Shown here piece after piece: positions 10,340 through 21,128 of a DNA stretch of 64,000 bases. Positions within the stretch are counted from its first letter, which is position 1. Every line of letters starts with the position of its first letter. Source of the stretch: Deinandra increscens subsp. villosa (Eukaryota > Streptophyta > Magnoliopsida > Asterales > Asteraceae); the NCBI GenBank assembly GCA_039602395.1, contig JBCNJP010000006.1:52107502-52171501 (forward strand). Direction: 5' to 3'. A model generated the notes under the pieces. That model was not told the origin of the DNA, made no database searches, and saw only the letters and a list, made by a program, of their open reading frames with translations. A program made the translations under genes and the position numbers.

Positions 10340-13300
10340 AAAAGTTCATTGTAGACCCCTTAAAAAGTGTAGACCCTCTAGACCCTATTTTTAACCCTCG
10401 GATCGTTTTAATCTAATGGTTGTTGAGATTGATTGCTGAATTTTAATGGCAATCAGAAAGAAATACGCGGAAGGGTACTTAAGTCTTTTTGCATTTTACG
10501 TTTATAAAGAATTTTCCGTCATCAGATCGATCAGTCCTTTGGTTCAATCTTGAAGATCGATCTCTGTTCTTTCATCATGATTCATCACGTTCTTCATCAA
10601 TCTTGATTCATCACGTCGCATCCGGATCGATCATCATCAATCTTGATTCCATGGTTTTCAATCGCTCGACTATCGGAACTCAAAACCCTAGACTCTTGCG
10701 TCTCTCTCGATTTGTAGGTTTGTAGAAGTCTCCTTTCATTTTTCTAGTTATGGCTTTGTTTTGATAATTACCTGTGAGTTTTAATAACCGATGTTATTTG
10801 ATTTGTAGTGAGTTTTGATAATCGATGTTGTTTTTATAATTACCTGTGGTATTTGATTTGTAGTGAGGTATGTGATAATCCATGAGTTTGATAATCAAAT
10901 TAAAACTCACTAAAAACTAAACTTAAGTGAGTTTTAGTTAAACAATATTTTGCTCAGTGTTTGATAATCCATGTGTTTACCGTGTTATTGCACTCATATT
11001 ATTTAAAATCTGATTGTAGGATTGCTTATGAGAAAAAAATTATGCTGGTTATTGGTTAAACGTTATTACACACAAGAAATGTGTACAACCACAAATACAT
11101 CTAGCCATCTAGATATGTGATAATCAGGTTCGAAGATATCATTGCAAAATTATGATTTTGTAGAAGAGAAATTATATGAGGAACAAGGAGAATTTATAGC
11201 ATAAAGAACCCACAAATCAACTACAATGGGCAGACACTTGTAAGCCTAACTGATACTTGTACTAAAGAGTCAATTTGACACTGGCAAAAAGCTAAATTCA
11301 ACTTTGTTAGGACCTGTGATGAATTACATCAAGAAGGAACATATAATTTCCTTTTCTTTTTAAATGTCTTTAATTTATTTTTCTGGTGCGAAGAAGCATG
11401 ACAATTTCAGACACCAAACTTATATACATAGAAAGAGTTTTAGTTATAACCATATTTGCAGTGAGTTTTAATTTGAATAAATGTTGCAGTGTGTTATCTC
11501 TTGAACCATATTTTGCAGTGAGTTTATATCTGAATCATATTTGCGTTGAGTTTATATTGAGTTTTACTTTGTATTAACCTACTGTACAGTTCAAGGCTAA
11601 ATTTATTGTTTTCCCAAGAAGAGCAAGGAAAATTAAGGTGAGCTCACATTCTAATCATTTTTGTATTGATCTTGAATTCAAAGTGAGTGTCCCTTTATCC
11701 TGTCCCTTTATCCTCTTGTCCAATTTTTATTGTGTTTTATGACTTGAAGATAATGCTAGAGCCGATTGCTTAGTTAAGGAATATTTTTGGTTCAGGGTTA
11801 GCAGTTAGCATGTTGGATATAGAGCTTGACTTGGATTGCAAGTTATGCAAGTTAATATGATAAACTTGTGAAAGTTAGGGTATTAAAACTCATATAACAA
11901 TTTAAAATGATACTAACTTATCTTACTAGTTTAATAATTGTATTTTGTGAGTTTTGACATGAACATAAGTATCTAGTAATTGTGAGTTTTAATTATGTGC
12001 TTAACATGAACAATTAAATACACTTTAAAAGCAACCAAATCTTCCCAACCTGTTTTATGTCAACCTAGTTCCACTTGATTACAGCAATAAATATTAGGTT
12101 TGACTTTTGTTTGACTAAACCTAAACAGGTCTTTTACTTCTATAAGACACCATAAAAGCAGCTACTGATGTTTTGTTTGATTATTAAGTTCATATTTTTA
12201 GTAAGCTTTAATTTAAATGAAGAAATTTTAGGATCTTATTGAGACCTGCATGTTCGAATCTTATTGAGATAATAAAGACTAGTGTATTAATGAATGAACA
12301 ATAATACGATTAAAATCTCATGGTTTTAAGGTTTATAGGAGGAAATATTTTTATTTGATTTTTGAATAGCAGTTTACTAAGGGGTTGTAAAACTAGAGTT
12401 TTGTAGTAACTAGTAAGTTAAGATGCAAACTACTACTCTACTGAAGTGGTGGTTCCATAAGAGAAAACTCATAATTTTGCTTATGTCTTGTTGGCATAAT
12501 ATTTGCAGGGAAAATCAAGAACTAATTAGAGAACTAAGTACTCCTTCAAGTGGTTCCAAAGGCCTCTTCTTTCACACAGAGTACACTCCGACCGTTTCGT
12601 TTGCAGTGCAAAGCATGTTTCTAGAAATAACATTGATGTTATTGGAGAAACCCACAATATATGATCACTTGATTTGTCATTACCATCATATATAATTGCT
12701 GTTATATTTGGTGTTTTCATGAACAAGGGTGCCAAGATGTAAAATGCTAATTATATTTAACCTTGATGTGCTCACTTAGTAGTGGTCATTTTAACCCATT
12801 TACTTGTGAATATGTTGGTTAAAGATAGGTTTCATCTATAGCTAGATTTACAAAAACCATTACCTTGAGGGTAATGGTTAAGACATGTTGAACTGATCAA
12901 AGGTTGCCGAGATTGTATGTTTTTGCATAACAACTCTTAAATCATTTTGTTAAAAAAAAATGTAACATCATTGAAGTAATATGAATGTTTCCATCGTATT
13001 TGAAACAACCATTATTTATAGATTTTTTTAAACGCTTTTGGATGGAAACATAAAGCGTTTCGGTCATCCAATCATTATTTAAAGTAAAATGAATGTTGTC
13101 ATCGTGTTCTTCAACGTGATCTTTGAAACAACCATTATTTATAGATCTTTGACTCCCAAAAAAGTCAAAGTGTTCTTCTATAATCAATTCTCTTAATATT
13201 GGTTATGGATTATGGAATCCAAGTCATGCTCTTGATATTAGATTGTTTAGGGTCGAATAAGTAGCTACGTGATTTTTTTATTATTGATTCATGATTTTGA

Positions 13301-13782
13301 GCAGTTTGACTTTTTGAAGTCAACCATACTTATACCAACTAGCAGTGAAAATAATGCTAATTCCAAACAACCATTGATGATCATTTACAGTTTACAAATT
13401 ATCACCTTCAGGCTAAAACTCAGTGAGTTTCAGTTAGTTGATGTTTAAAGAGTTTTATTTCAGGAAGTCTTAAACATAATTGAGGTTTGAATAGTTTTAT
13501 TTCAGTGAGTCTTATACATAATTGAGTTTTAAATTGCAGTGAGTCTTATACTAAAAAGTGTTAACTGGAAAAAACAAAAAACTAGACAACATTTCATTGT
13601 GGTTATAGTTATGAAAGCATAAGAATTCTTCGGTACAGTTAAAAATAAAAAAAATTATTACAACAAATTTTGAGAACGCGAGTACATCCGAATATTTTTT
13701 TTGTCCGAGCGTACAAAAAAAAATAATACTAAAATTAATTAAATAGATAGCCATGATGGTTGATGAAATGGTCTTTCTCCCT

Positions 13783-14070
13783 TCATTTGCTGGCTCCAGT
13801 CGCATCTTTGGCTGCATCTATTGCTCCCTGTGCACCTGCCTTCATCTGTTGTCCAGCCTGCATTTGCATGATATTTTTTTAATTTTTTAGTCTAACAAAA
13901 TTCATTTTCTAACATCAAAATCTGTGTCATCTGTTTTTTATATTAAATATATATATATAATATAATAGACAACTCATAAGTATTAAAATGAGGAGACCTG
14001 CTACATTGAGTCTTGGGCAAATGAGGCAGCTTGGCTAGCGGGGTCCTTCAGCTGGCCAACCTTCTCCTGA
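13783..14070 (-). pseudogene. Captured fragment of a small LEA/KIN-type stress protein gene
   Basis: Two exon-like pieces lie on the - strand. The first (to 13998, with a GTCTCC donor) reads QEKVGQLKDPASQAASFAQD. The second (13857-13783, after ATGCAG) reads AGQQMKAGAQGAIDAAKDAT and ends GASK and TGA. The Ala/Gln/Lys-rich, Cys-free composition and the AGQQMKAGAQGA motif fit small hydrophilic late-embryogenesis or KIN-type proteins. An in-frame TAG near the end of the first piece, and the missing N-terminus, mark it as a non-functional capture inside element H. The intron between the pieces is retained, so capture was at the DNA level. Confidence 0.55.
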
Positions 14071-14410
14071 CCACAACAAAATATGCCAGAACCATAACAA
14101 AACCTCATACAAATGAAACTCACAACTATAATAAAACTCATTAAGTCTTTATGCATAATTTCAGTGAGTTTAATTAAACTAAATTATGTATAACTTAACC
14201 AATGAGTTTTAATTGAGTTTTATGTAATTGATTATGTGTTCATAACTCAATGAGTTATAAAACTCACTTAGTTATAAATAAAACTCGCTCAAATAGATCA
14301 AATTAAATCCAAGTTCTAACGAGTTTAATAAAACTTAGTTCTAACGATTATAAAAATAAGTGATTATAAAACTCAGTGAGTTTTAACTGCAGCTAAATTT
14401 AAAAAAATAC

Positions 14411-15065
14411 GCTGATTGTAAAAATCAGTGAGTTTTAGATCCTTAGTGAGTTTTAAACAAACTGTGAGTTTTAAATTCTTAGTGAGCTTTATATCCTTTA
14501 GTGAGTTTTAAATCCTTAATGAGTTTTAAATCCTTAGTGAGGTTTAAATCCTTAGTGAGTTTTAAATTCTTAGTGAGTTTTAAACATATTGTGAGTTTTA
14601 AATCATTAGTGAGCTTTAAATCGTTAGTGAGTTTAATCGTTAGTGAGTTTTAAATTATTAGTAAGGTTTAAATCCTTAGTGAGTTTTAAATCCTTAGCGA
14701 GTTTTAGATCCTTAGTGAGTTTTAAACAAAATGTGAGTTTTAAATCGTTAGTGAGTTTTAAACAAACTGTGAGTTTTAAAAAAACCGTGAGCTTTAAATT
14801 CTTAGTGAGTTTTATATCCTTTAGTGAGTTTTATATCTGTTACTGAGTTTTAAATCCTTAGTGAGTTTTGATTCCGAAGTGAGGTTTAAGTCCTTAGTGA
14901 GTTTTAAACAAACTGTGAGTTTAAATCCTTAGTGAGGTTTAAATCCTTAGTGAGTTTTAAACAGACTGTGAGTTTTAGATCCTTAGTGAGTTTTAAACAA
15001 AATGTGAGTTTTAAATCGTTAGTGAGTTTTAAATCCTTAGTGAGGTTTAAACAAACTATGAGTCA
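14411..15065 (+). repeat. 18-bp minisatellite (TTAGTGAGTTTTAAATCC), about 35 copies
   Basis: The unit repeats almost without gaps, with variants such as AAACAAACTGTGAGTTTT and single substitutions. Translating one frame gives a periodic SFKSLV pattern that is a consequence of the 18-bp period and not a protein. The same GTGAGTTTTA core is scattered more thinly across 10.7-14.4 kb of element H, so the array probably grew from a motif already present. Confidence 0.85.
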
Positions 15066-15294
15066 TTTTCACTGAATAAATAAAAATATGTCTGTTAACA
15101 AGCTCAAATAGCAATACAAATGGGGTCTAGCACACAAATCCAAATAATAATAGGAACAATAATAACCCTCCCCATCAAACCAAATCAAAACGTTACAATC
15201 CTACAACTAATTGCCCCTTAACCATAATAAATAATGAAAATTAAATGCAACTAACTTTGGCATAAAAGATAGGTTAGAAAACCTGCAACTTCCA

Positions 15295-16200
15295 TCATGG
15301 GTGAGTTGTCACCAATGTCTCGATGAACTTCAACCCATTGAATCTCCGTGCGAACTTCTCCTTCTCCACCAACAATCCAATAAGTAGTCAAACATAATGA
15401 AAGCTACAATATAGGAAGCACAACATGCCAACAACAATGTTATACTTATACTCCTCAAATTTCAACCCTATAAATGGCCTACAATTTTTTGAAAGGTCAA
15501 AGTTTGAATAACAAGATTCCAATATGATACACTAAGGTGGCGTTTGGTTCACGGAATGTAATGTAATTGGAATTGTATAGTTTTCCTTTTAAAGTTGTGC
15601 TTACGTTGGGTAAAGAAGGAGTTTGAAATACGATGAATTCCTTTAATCAATGGAATTTAGAAATCCTTCACTTTAACGAAGGAAAGTTGCATGACCTCAA
15701 ATTACATTGATTAAAGGATTTCATTGTATTTCAAACTCCTTCCTTACCCAACTTAAACACAACTTTAAAAGGAAAACTTTACAATTCCAATTACATTACA
15801 TTCCGTGAACCAAACGTCACCTAAATGTCAAGTGGGAAATATCAGATGAAACAAATACTAATTAGCGTCATATCTATCCGGCTTTTCAATCAAACATTTC
15901 AACATTAAAACATATCATATAGAAAATTAATAAGTTTACCCAACGCAAAAACTTCTCCTTCTCCAAACTGATTTTTCCGACCTTTCTCCCTTCCAATTCC
16001 TGAAATCACGTCAACAAATACAATTATTTTTCACTGGTTGAAATGACGCAACCTGAACATGATAGAACCCTAAAATTAAGATATTTTGGGGAAAATTGAC
16101 GCACCTGGATGGTGAATGAATTTGGATAGGAGGAGGAGGAGAGAGCCGCCGTGGATGTGGCGAGGACGGATGTGACGATGGCAGAAGAAAACACCTTCAT
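15295..16200 (-). pseudogene. Captured exons of a small plant gene of unknown function
   Basis: A first exon with ATG at 16200 ends at a CAG|GTGCGT donor (16105) and reads MKVFSSAIVTSVLATSTAAL plus a serine-rich stretch. A second block (15999-15940) reads ELEGRKVGKISLEKEKFLRW with AG/GT borders. A third (about 15366-15295) reads KEKFARRFNGLKFIETLVTT and ends HP, TGA. The last motif resembles the conserved C-terminus of small uncharacterised plant proteins that I recall as ending RFDGLRFIETLV plus a few residues. The repeated EKEKF at the ends of blocks two and three suggests a rearrangement. The gene name and function are not known to me. Confidence 0.45.
15536..15821. mobile_element. Tourist/PIF-Harbinger-like foldback MITE, TAA target duplication
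   Basis: This is a 286-bp near-perfect palindrome with termini GGTGGCGTTTGGTTCACGGA and the matching TCCGTGAACCAAACGTCACC. The two arms pair over more than 100 bp around a centre near 15680. Identical TAA trinucleotides (15533-15535 and 15822-15824) flank it, the usual duplication for this superfamily. Confidence 0.85.
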
Positions 16201-16605
16201 CGTGTTGGCGGAGGTGAAATCCGACGAACGACGTCTGATCTCGACAAATTTGGGTGTTGCCGTTTTTGAAGGAGCTTTTGACGACGACGAATCCAACAGT
16301 GATGGTGGAGCCGTTTTTGAAGGTGTTTTTGGGGGGCAGATATGGTGTTGGGGACGGAGATCGGTAGTTGGAGGGGATAAAGAGGTGTTATCGAACAGCA
16401 AGTCAGTGTGTGAGCGGCTTTCCTGTAGTTCTCCGGTGGATGGATATTAGGGTTTTATGGATGAGTTGTATCTCTGATTTGGTGATTTGAGAAAGATTTT
16501 ATTGACGATCGTACCCTCATGTAAACAATCGCATATTTCAAGATCGGACGGTTAAACATGGGTCTACAGGGTCTATGTTTTTTAAGTGGTCTACAATGAA
16601 CCCTT

Positions 16606-16664
<59 letters not shown>

Positions 16665-16723
16665 CCATAAAATGCTTATCGGTAAAACAATATTCAATAA
16701 TAATAAAAATAATTCAATAACAA

Positions 16724-16927
16724 TTACAAATTTGAGAAGATAGATTTATAAACTATATTTCTTGTTACATTTGTTGGACGACCTTCTTCATCCAAAATCA
16801 AGATCTTCAGACCCTTCTCGCTCTTCACCCTTGATAACGCAACATATAATTGACCATGAGAGAAGACGGGATCTTTCAGGTACAATCCAACTCTCGAAAG
16901 AGAGTGACCTTGGCTTTTGTTTATAGT
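16724..16927 (-). pseudogene. Helitron helicase (PIF1-like), last-exon remnant
   Basis: After an acceptor TTGTTACAG the frame reads TINKSQGHSLSRVGLYLKDP, then VFSHGQLYVALSRVKSEKGL and about 25 more residues to TAA. TINKSQG and the FSHGQLYVALSR block are helicase motifs V-VI of the PIF1-type helicase domain of plant Helitron RepHel proteins. Only this terminal exon of about 67 residues is found. The remaining helicase motifs and the Rep nuclease are absent from the window. Its orientation agrees with the Helitron ends at 4550 and 45286. Confidence 0.88.
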
Positions 16928-18046
16928 CTGTAACAAATCGGAGATTGAATATATAATAAATAAATGATACGGAAAATATTGACATTCTATTAAATAAATA
17001 AGTTTTTAAGAATAAGAAATACATGTTCAAAATAAAAAAGAAATCTAAAGGTTACAAATTTCCAGATTTGTATAAGTGTGAAGAAACAACATATCTAACT
17101 TACAAAACGACTATTAAACGTGATTTGAATACATCTCCACTCTACAACTGTATAAAACAAACAATGGTTGTAAAACTTAATCCAACAACTTTAAATATCA
17201 TAAACAATTTATAGCTATAATACCTGCTAAGTAAGCATAAGTTGTAACTCTTTAAATCAAATACTCCTTTGCGTGTCTGGCTAGTTGTTATGTCAACCTT
17301 GAAATAAGTAAAAAAATCACATCAATACAATATATAATTCAACAAAGGTTAGGTCAACGATGCTTAGTATAGAGTCAATACTATTTAATTATGTCAAGAA
17401 TAAAAAACACTAAAATAAAAATAAAAAAACATTAAACATTTGTAAAACACGTAAACAATTTAGTAAAAACCAAATGAGCTCGTTACCTTTACATGTGCTA
17501 TCCCTTCTAAAGTCTAAAATCTTCAAAATCTTAATGTTAAAAACAATGAATGGTACTAAATTAGAAAATTTAGTGATCATAAATTTTGGTAGAACACATT
17601 AGTTATATAACATTAAGAAATGAATAAAACTATCTGAAAATGAAATGATAGGTTAAATCATGTTTTGTCTAAACACATTAGTGATTTAGTTCTATAATAA
17701 TGGATCAAGAAATGTATAAAACTATCTGAAAATGAAATGACTAACCTGTGTTCAAATGCTTACAAAGTCCATAATCGTTTTTGTTGTATTATTTTAGTAT
17801 AATAGTATTTGAAATTATTCCTAATACAATAGTAATTAAAAAAATACAGATACATGGACATAAAGTGTGGCAGTTTGGGCTGACCCATTTGAGTTGCACA
17901 TAAAAACTATCCATTTCCACCAAAACCATATTGACCAATTGAATCAAACATGAAAACATCGAAAAAATCCGGTCAATTACGATTTCAAGAATCAAAATAC
18001 TATTAATCTGAAAAATAAAAAAAGCATCGATGTAAGCATACTGTAC
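16928..18046. other. Helitron interior, no supported gene
   Basis: This is AT-rich DNA between the helicase remnant and the captured exons. A (TA)n tract (16609-16660) precedes the remnant. The short frames here have no recognisable content. The region may represent helicase introns and decayed upstream helicase exons. Confidence 0.5.
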
Positions 18047-18325
18047 CTGTGACGGAGTGAGCCATTAAGAAACAGTCCTAATCTTGCTTCTTGTGGCACT
18101 TCTTCAATGAATGCACCCTATTAAGTAACATAACATTATTTGAATTTCATTGTGGATTACAACAATAGAGAAAAACATATTTTCCTTTGAATATGGTGTC
18201 TCACATATCCAAATAAAACACCTACTATCATTCCATTGAAAGCCAAAACTAAAAAACACAACAGAAGATTTAATACTCACCTTAGGAAAGAAGAGGATGG
18301 CTGACACAAATAAGCAACAACCAAC
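18047..18325 (-). pseudogene. Two captured exon-like segments of an unidentified gene
   Basis: An exon at 18325-18281 (acceptor TTTTGCAG, donor GTGAGT) reads VGCCLFVSAILFFPK, which looks like part of a membrane segment. The next, 18117-18047 (acceptor TTAATAG, donor GTACAG), reads GAFIEEVPQEARLGLFLNGS and LRHR in a matching phase. Both have clean splice borders and no stop, inside non-coding Helitron DNA, so they look like host gene pieces captured by the Helitron. I do not recognise the donor gene. Confidence 0.45.
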
Positions 18326-19047
18326 CTGCAAAACATAAATAAAGTAACAATGGCTAAGAAAAGGAAATAAAAAAATTGAACTCCAAAAATACAAAAACAG
18401 AACAAACCAATTCTAAAAAAGTACTCTTCTGTTAAAAATATACAATATCCAATCCAACCAGTAGCAATATTTAAACAGACTTTACCTACACTCTTATAAG
18501 ACATTAGTACCCAACAAAACTAAGCTTAATTCATTTTTTAAATCCATTTTCAATAACCTCACGCCTATAGATTATATATAATTTAAAAACAGCTGTAGTT
18601 TGAACTATTTGTATGCAAGGTATTTATTCGCTTTCTAAGTTGAAGTGTTTAACTGATATCATGTGAGCATAGTAAAAAGTTTCTTCTACACATTATCCGT
18701 GCCAATTAAATATAAGATCCACTTAATAATATCTTATGATTGTAAGGGTGGCAATTAGGAGGTTGCACTCTAGGACCAGCTTGAGCAATATAATATCGGA
18801 AATCTAAACAGATTAGGCCACCACCAAAAAGTCTCTAAAATCAAGACTGCAACAACGGTTGGTCACTTGTAGTAACAAAAGTTGCGCTTTGTAAACTTTT
18901 AATCCTGGATACCGCACTACATTTACAAAACATTAAATTTCAAACACATTTTTATTTCTCATTAGCACTTCATTAATTTCATCATCTTAACCTCTAAACA
19001 TACTCAAAATATGTTAAATTACACGTTGAAATTCATATTACCCAAAA
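18326..19047. other. Helitron interior before the tandem array, no supported gene
   Basis: This is AT-rich sequence with one GTAAGGGTGGCAATTAGGAG motif near 18745 that resembles a plant MITE end. It ends in the small inverted repeat TACCCA-AAA-TGGGTA at 19039-19053, where the tandem array starts. Confidence 0.5.
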
Positions 19048-21128
19048 TGGGTACTTATCAAACAATATGGAAAAAACCATTACTGATCATTTATCATGCC
19101 ATGATGTGGTATAGTATGGACTAAAATGCTGATCATACTAAAAAACACATTAAAAAAAACCATTAGTGATCATACTCTAATAATGTAGTATGGACGAAAA
19201 TGCCATGATGTTGTTGCTACTAAAATTGTAATTTTATAATACAAACATACAATAAAGTTAAAGAAAAGTTGAAAAACAATTGACAAACAATTGTTTCAAG
19301 GATGGCTAGCCTGCATTCCCACGGAATTAAGATTTCTAAGTTAGATCAAGGAAATAAGAAACTTCCACTGTTTATTATTATGTGATGGGACATATCTTTA
19401 ATTAGCTTCTTTTTTGCTTCCCATGAGTTGAACCTCATAACATGCTTACTACCAGGGTAGAATTGCAGGTTTAGGCAATTTAAAATTAGTGGTGGAAGTA
19501 AGTTACCTGGTATCATGCAGTTTCAGTCACATAATGGTGCCATTTTCTTTAGTCTCGACCCTTTCCATGCTCTCTACTTTGCCTATGAAGTCTGATGAAG
19601 ACGATTTTGGTTACCTGAACAGCTTTGATGAATCTATGATTTCGTCCATCTGTAGATTTGATTGCTCGACTTCCATTATTCCCGTGTAGAAGTTTTGTTA
19701 CCGCTATTGTTAACCAAGCTACTGTTTTCAGCATCTCAATTACGATATCAACTGAAAATCTCCTTAACCAAGCTATTGTTTTCTAGGAAGTCAAAAAATA
19801 GCAGAAATAATTAACCAGAATAGAAGTACAAAATATAGAAAATGACACATAAACACACCTAAATGATTACCGGAAGCAAAACAATTCAAAGCAGAAAACA
19901 CCAGATAAAAGAGCTTGTAAAGATTAAATCAATATGGTTCTTTAGAAAAACCTATTAGAGCAATATCCATGAAATTGAGACTGGTTAGTTTGATCGCAGT
20001 CATACCTCAAATTCTGCTTCTTTAAAAATAAAAACATAAAGCTTCCTCGACTTCTTCGACTGATGACATTGTAACGAAACCAAAACCTCTGCTTCTTCCA
20101 GTAACTTTGTCATATATAACCTGGATAAAGTAATTAGTAATTATTTAGAATACTATTAATCATTCATAGTTCAATCGTGTTGATCTTTATCTACAAAAAA
20201 ACAGGGACCCAAATCTCATTGAATATCCAAGAGAAATTTAGGCAATTAAGTCTAGAAAAGTAGTAATTCATCAAACTAAAACATAGATTACAATGAAACT
20301 ACATCGAATTTAGGCAATAAGGTCTAGAACAGTACTAAATCATCAAATTAAAACATTAATTACAATGCAACTACATCAAAGTTAGGCAATAAGATCTAGA
20401 ACAGTAGTAATTCATCAAATTAAAAAAAAAATTACAATAAAATGACATCGATTTTAGACAATGAGGTCTAGAACAACAGTAATTCACGAAATTAACACAA
20501 AAAATACAATGAAACATTGAAGAGAGGTTGACCGAGGAACATCAAAAACATCGATATGAGATTCTCTGGAAGAAATCAAAACGTGGATAATTAGGGTTGA
20601 TATGAGATTTTCCGGAAGAAAAAAACGTAGATAAATTACAGTTTATCAAACAATCATTAACGAAACATTATAAGATGATGATGGATTAAGGATTGGTTCC
20701 CTTGAATCAGCGTCTGTGAAGAAGATAGAAGCAAATTTACACAGAAATCGGAGATTGAACTCACCGGAGAAGACTGAAGAGAAGACGGCGGAGATCGAGA
20801 GAGCGCCGGAGATCGAGAGAGCGCCGGAGATTGAGAGAGCGGCGGAGATCGAGAGAAATTACACAGAAACCCTAAACTGCCTCGTGAAAAATCAGAGGAT
20901 GGTTTCAAAAATACATTATATCCTCGGGTCAAAATTGAGGTCCGGATCTAACCCGGATCCGCGAGATAAACCGGATTAAACGTGATTTAAAAAAAAAACT
21001 TAAAACTCAAAAAAATTACACATATGATTTGGTTAGTGTGAGAGGATGCCACCTCATCACTTGATGATGTGGACAACCTTATAAGGTGCCAAATCAACTT
21101 GATAGGTTTTGTTTAATAGATAGGTAGA
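19048..21128 (-). repeat. Tandem Helitron 5'-terminal unit 1 (2081 bp)
   Basis: This is the founder-side unit, continuous with the unique Helitron sequence on its left. Read on the - strand it starts at a Helitron 5' terminus (TCTACCTATCTATTAAAC). It then runs through a gene-like 5' leader with CTCTCTCGATCTCCG repeats (four 18-bp copies here, more than in any other unit), an intron, an RRM exon, and a further exon-like piece (19782-19615, CTAG acceptor, CAG|GTAACC donor) that I cannot identify. It ends at TACCCA. Confidence 0.9.
20041..20120 (-). pseudogene. Captured RRM exon of a chloroplast ribonucleoprotein (cp29-type)
   Basis: After the acceptor TTATCCAG the - strand reads VIYDKVTGRSRGFGFVTMSS followed by VEEVEEA. 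RGFGFVTM is the RNP1 motif of an RRM. The VIYDKVTGRSRGFGFVTM block, and an intron placed just before it, are characteristic of the cp28-33 chloroplast RNA-binding proteins, which bind and stabilise plastid mRNAs. Translation stops soon after (ALCFYF then stop), where the homology ends. The same exon recurs at 22122-22201, 24186-24265, 27612-27691 and 31038-31117, and in shortened form at about 26251-26320 and 29677-29746. It was captured by the Helitron and multiplied with the array. Confidence 0.82.

Larger units (their letters stand above)
10338..16608. mobile_element. Large (6.3 kb) TA-flanked element H carrying captured gene fragments
   Basis: The left terminus, AAAAGTTCATTGTAGACCCC, and the right terminus (reverse complement AGGGTTCATTGTAGACCACT) are inverted repeats. 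They stay similar for about 60 bp through GTAGACCCT and a TTTAACC..CGGATC segment. Both sides are (TA)n, the same target as its smaller neighbours, but the end sequence differs, so it is a separate family. No transposase is recognisable. The interior carries two groups of exon-like pieces (13.8-14.1 kb and 15.3-16.4 kb), an 18-bp minisatellite and a nested MITE. The segment 10.4-13.4 kb is AT-rich with repeated GTGAGTTTTA motifs and no gene I can support. Confidence 0.7.

Noticed and set aside
14643..14846. A 67-codon frame with periodic SFKSLV repeats
   Set aside because: The period equals the 18-bp minisatellite unit, so it is a by-product of the repeat.
14411..15065. A CRISPR-like look of short regular repeats
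   Set aside because: The repeats are contiguous without unique spacers and the genome is a plant's.
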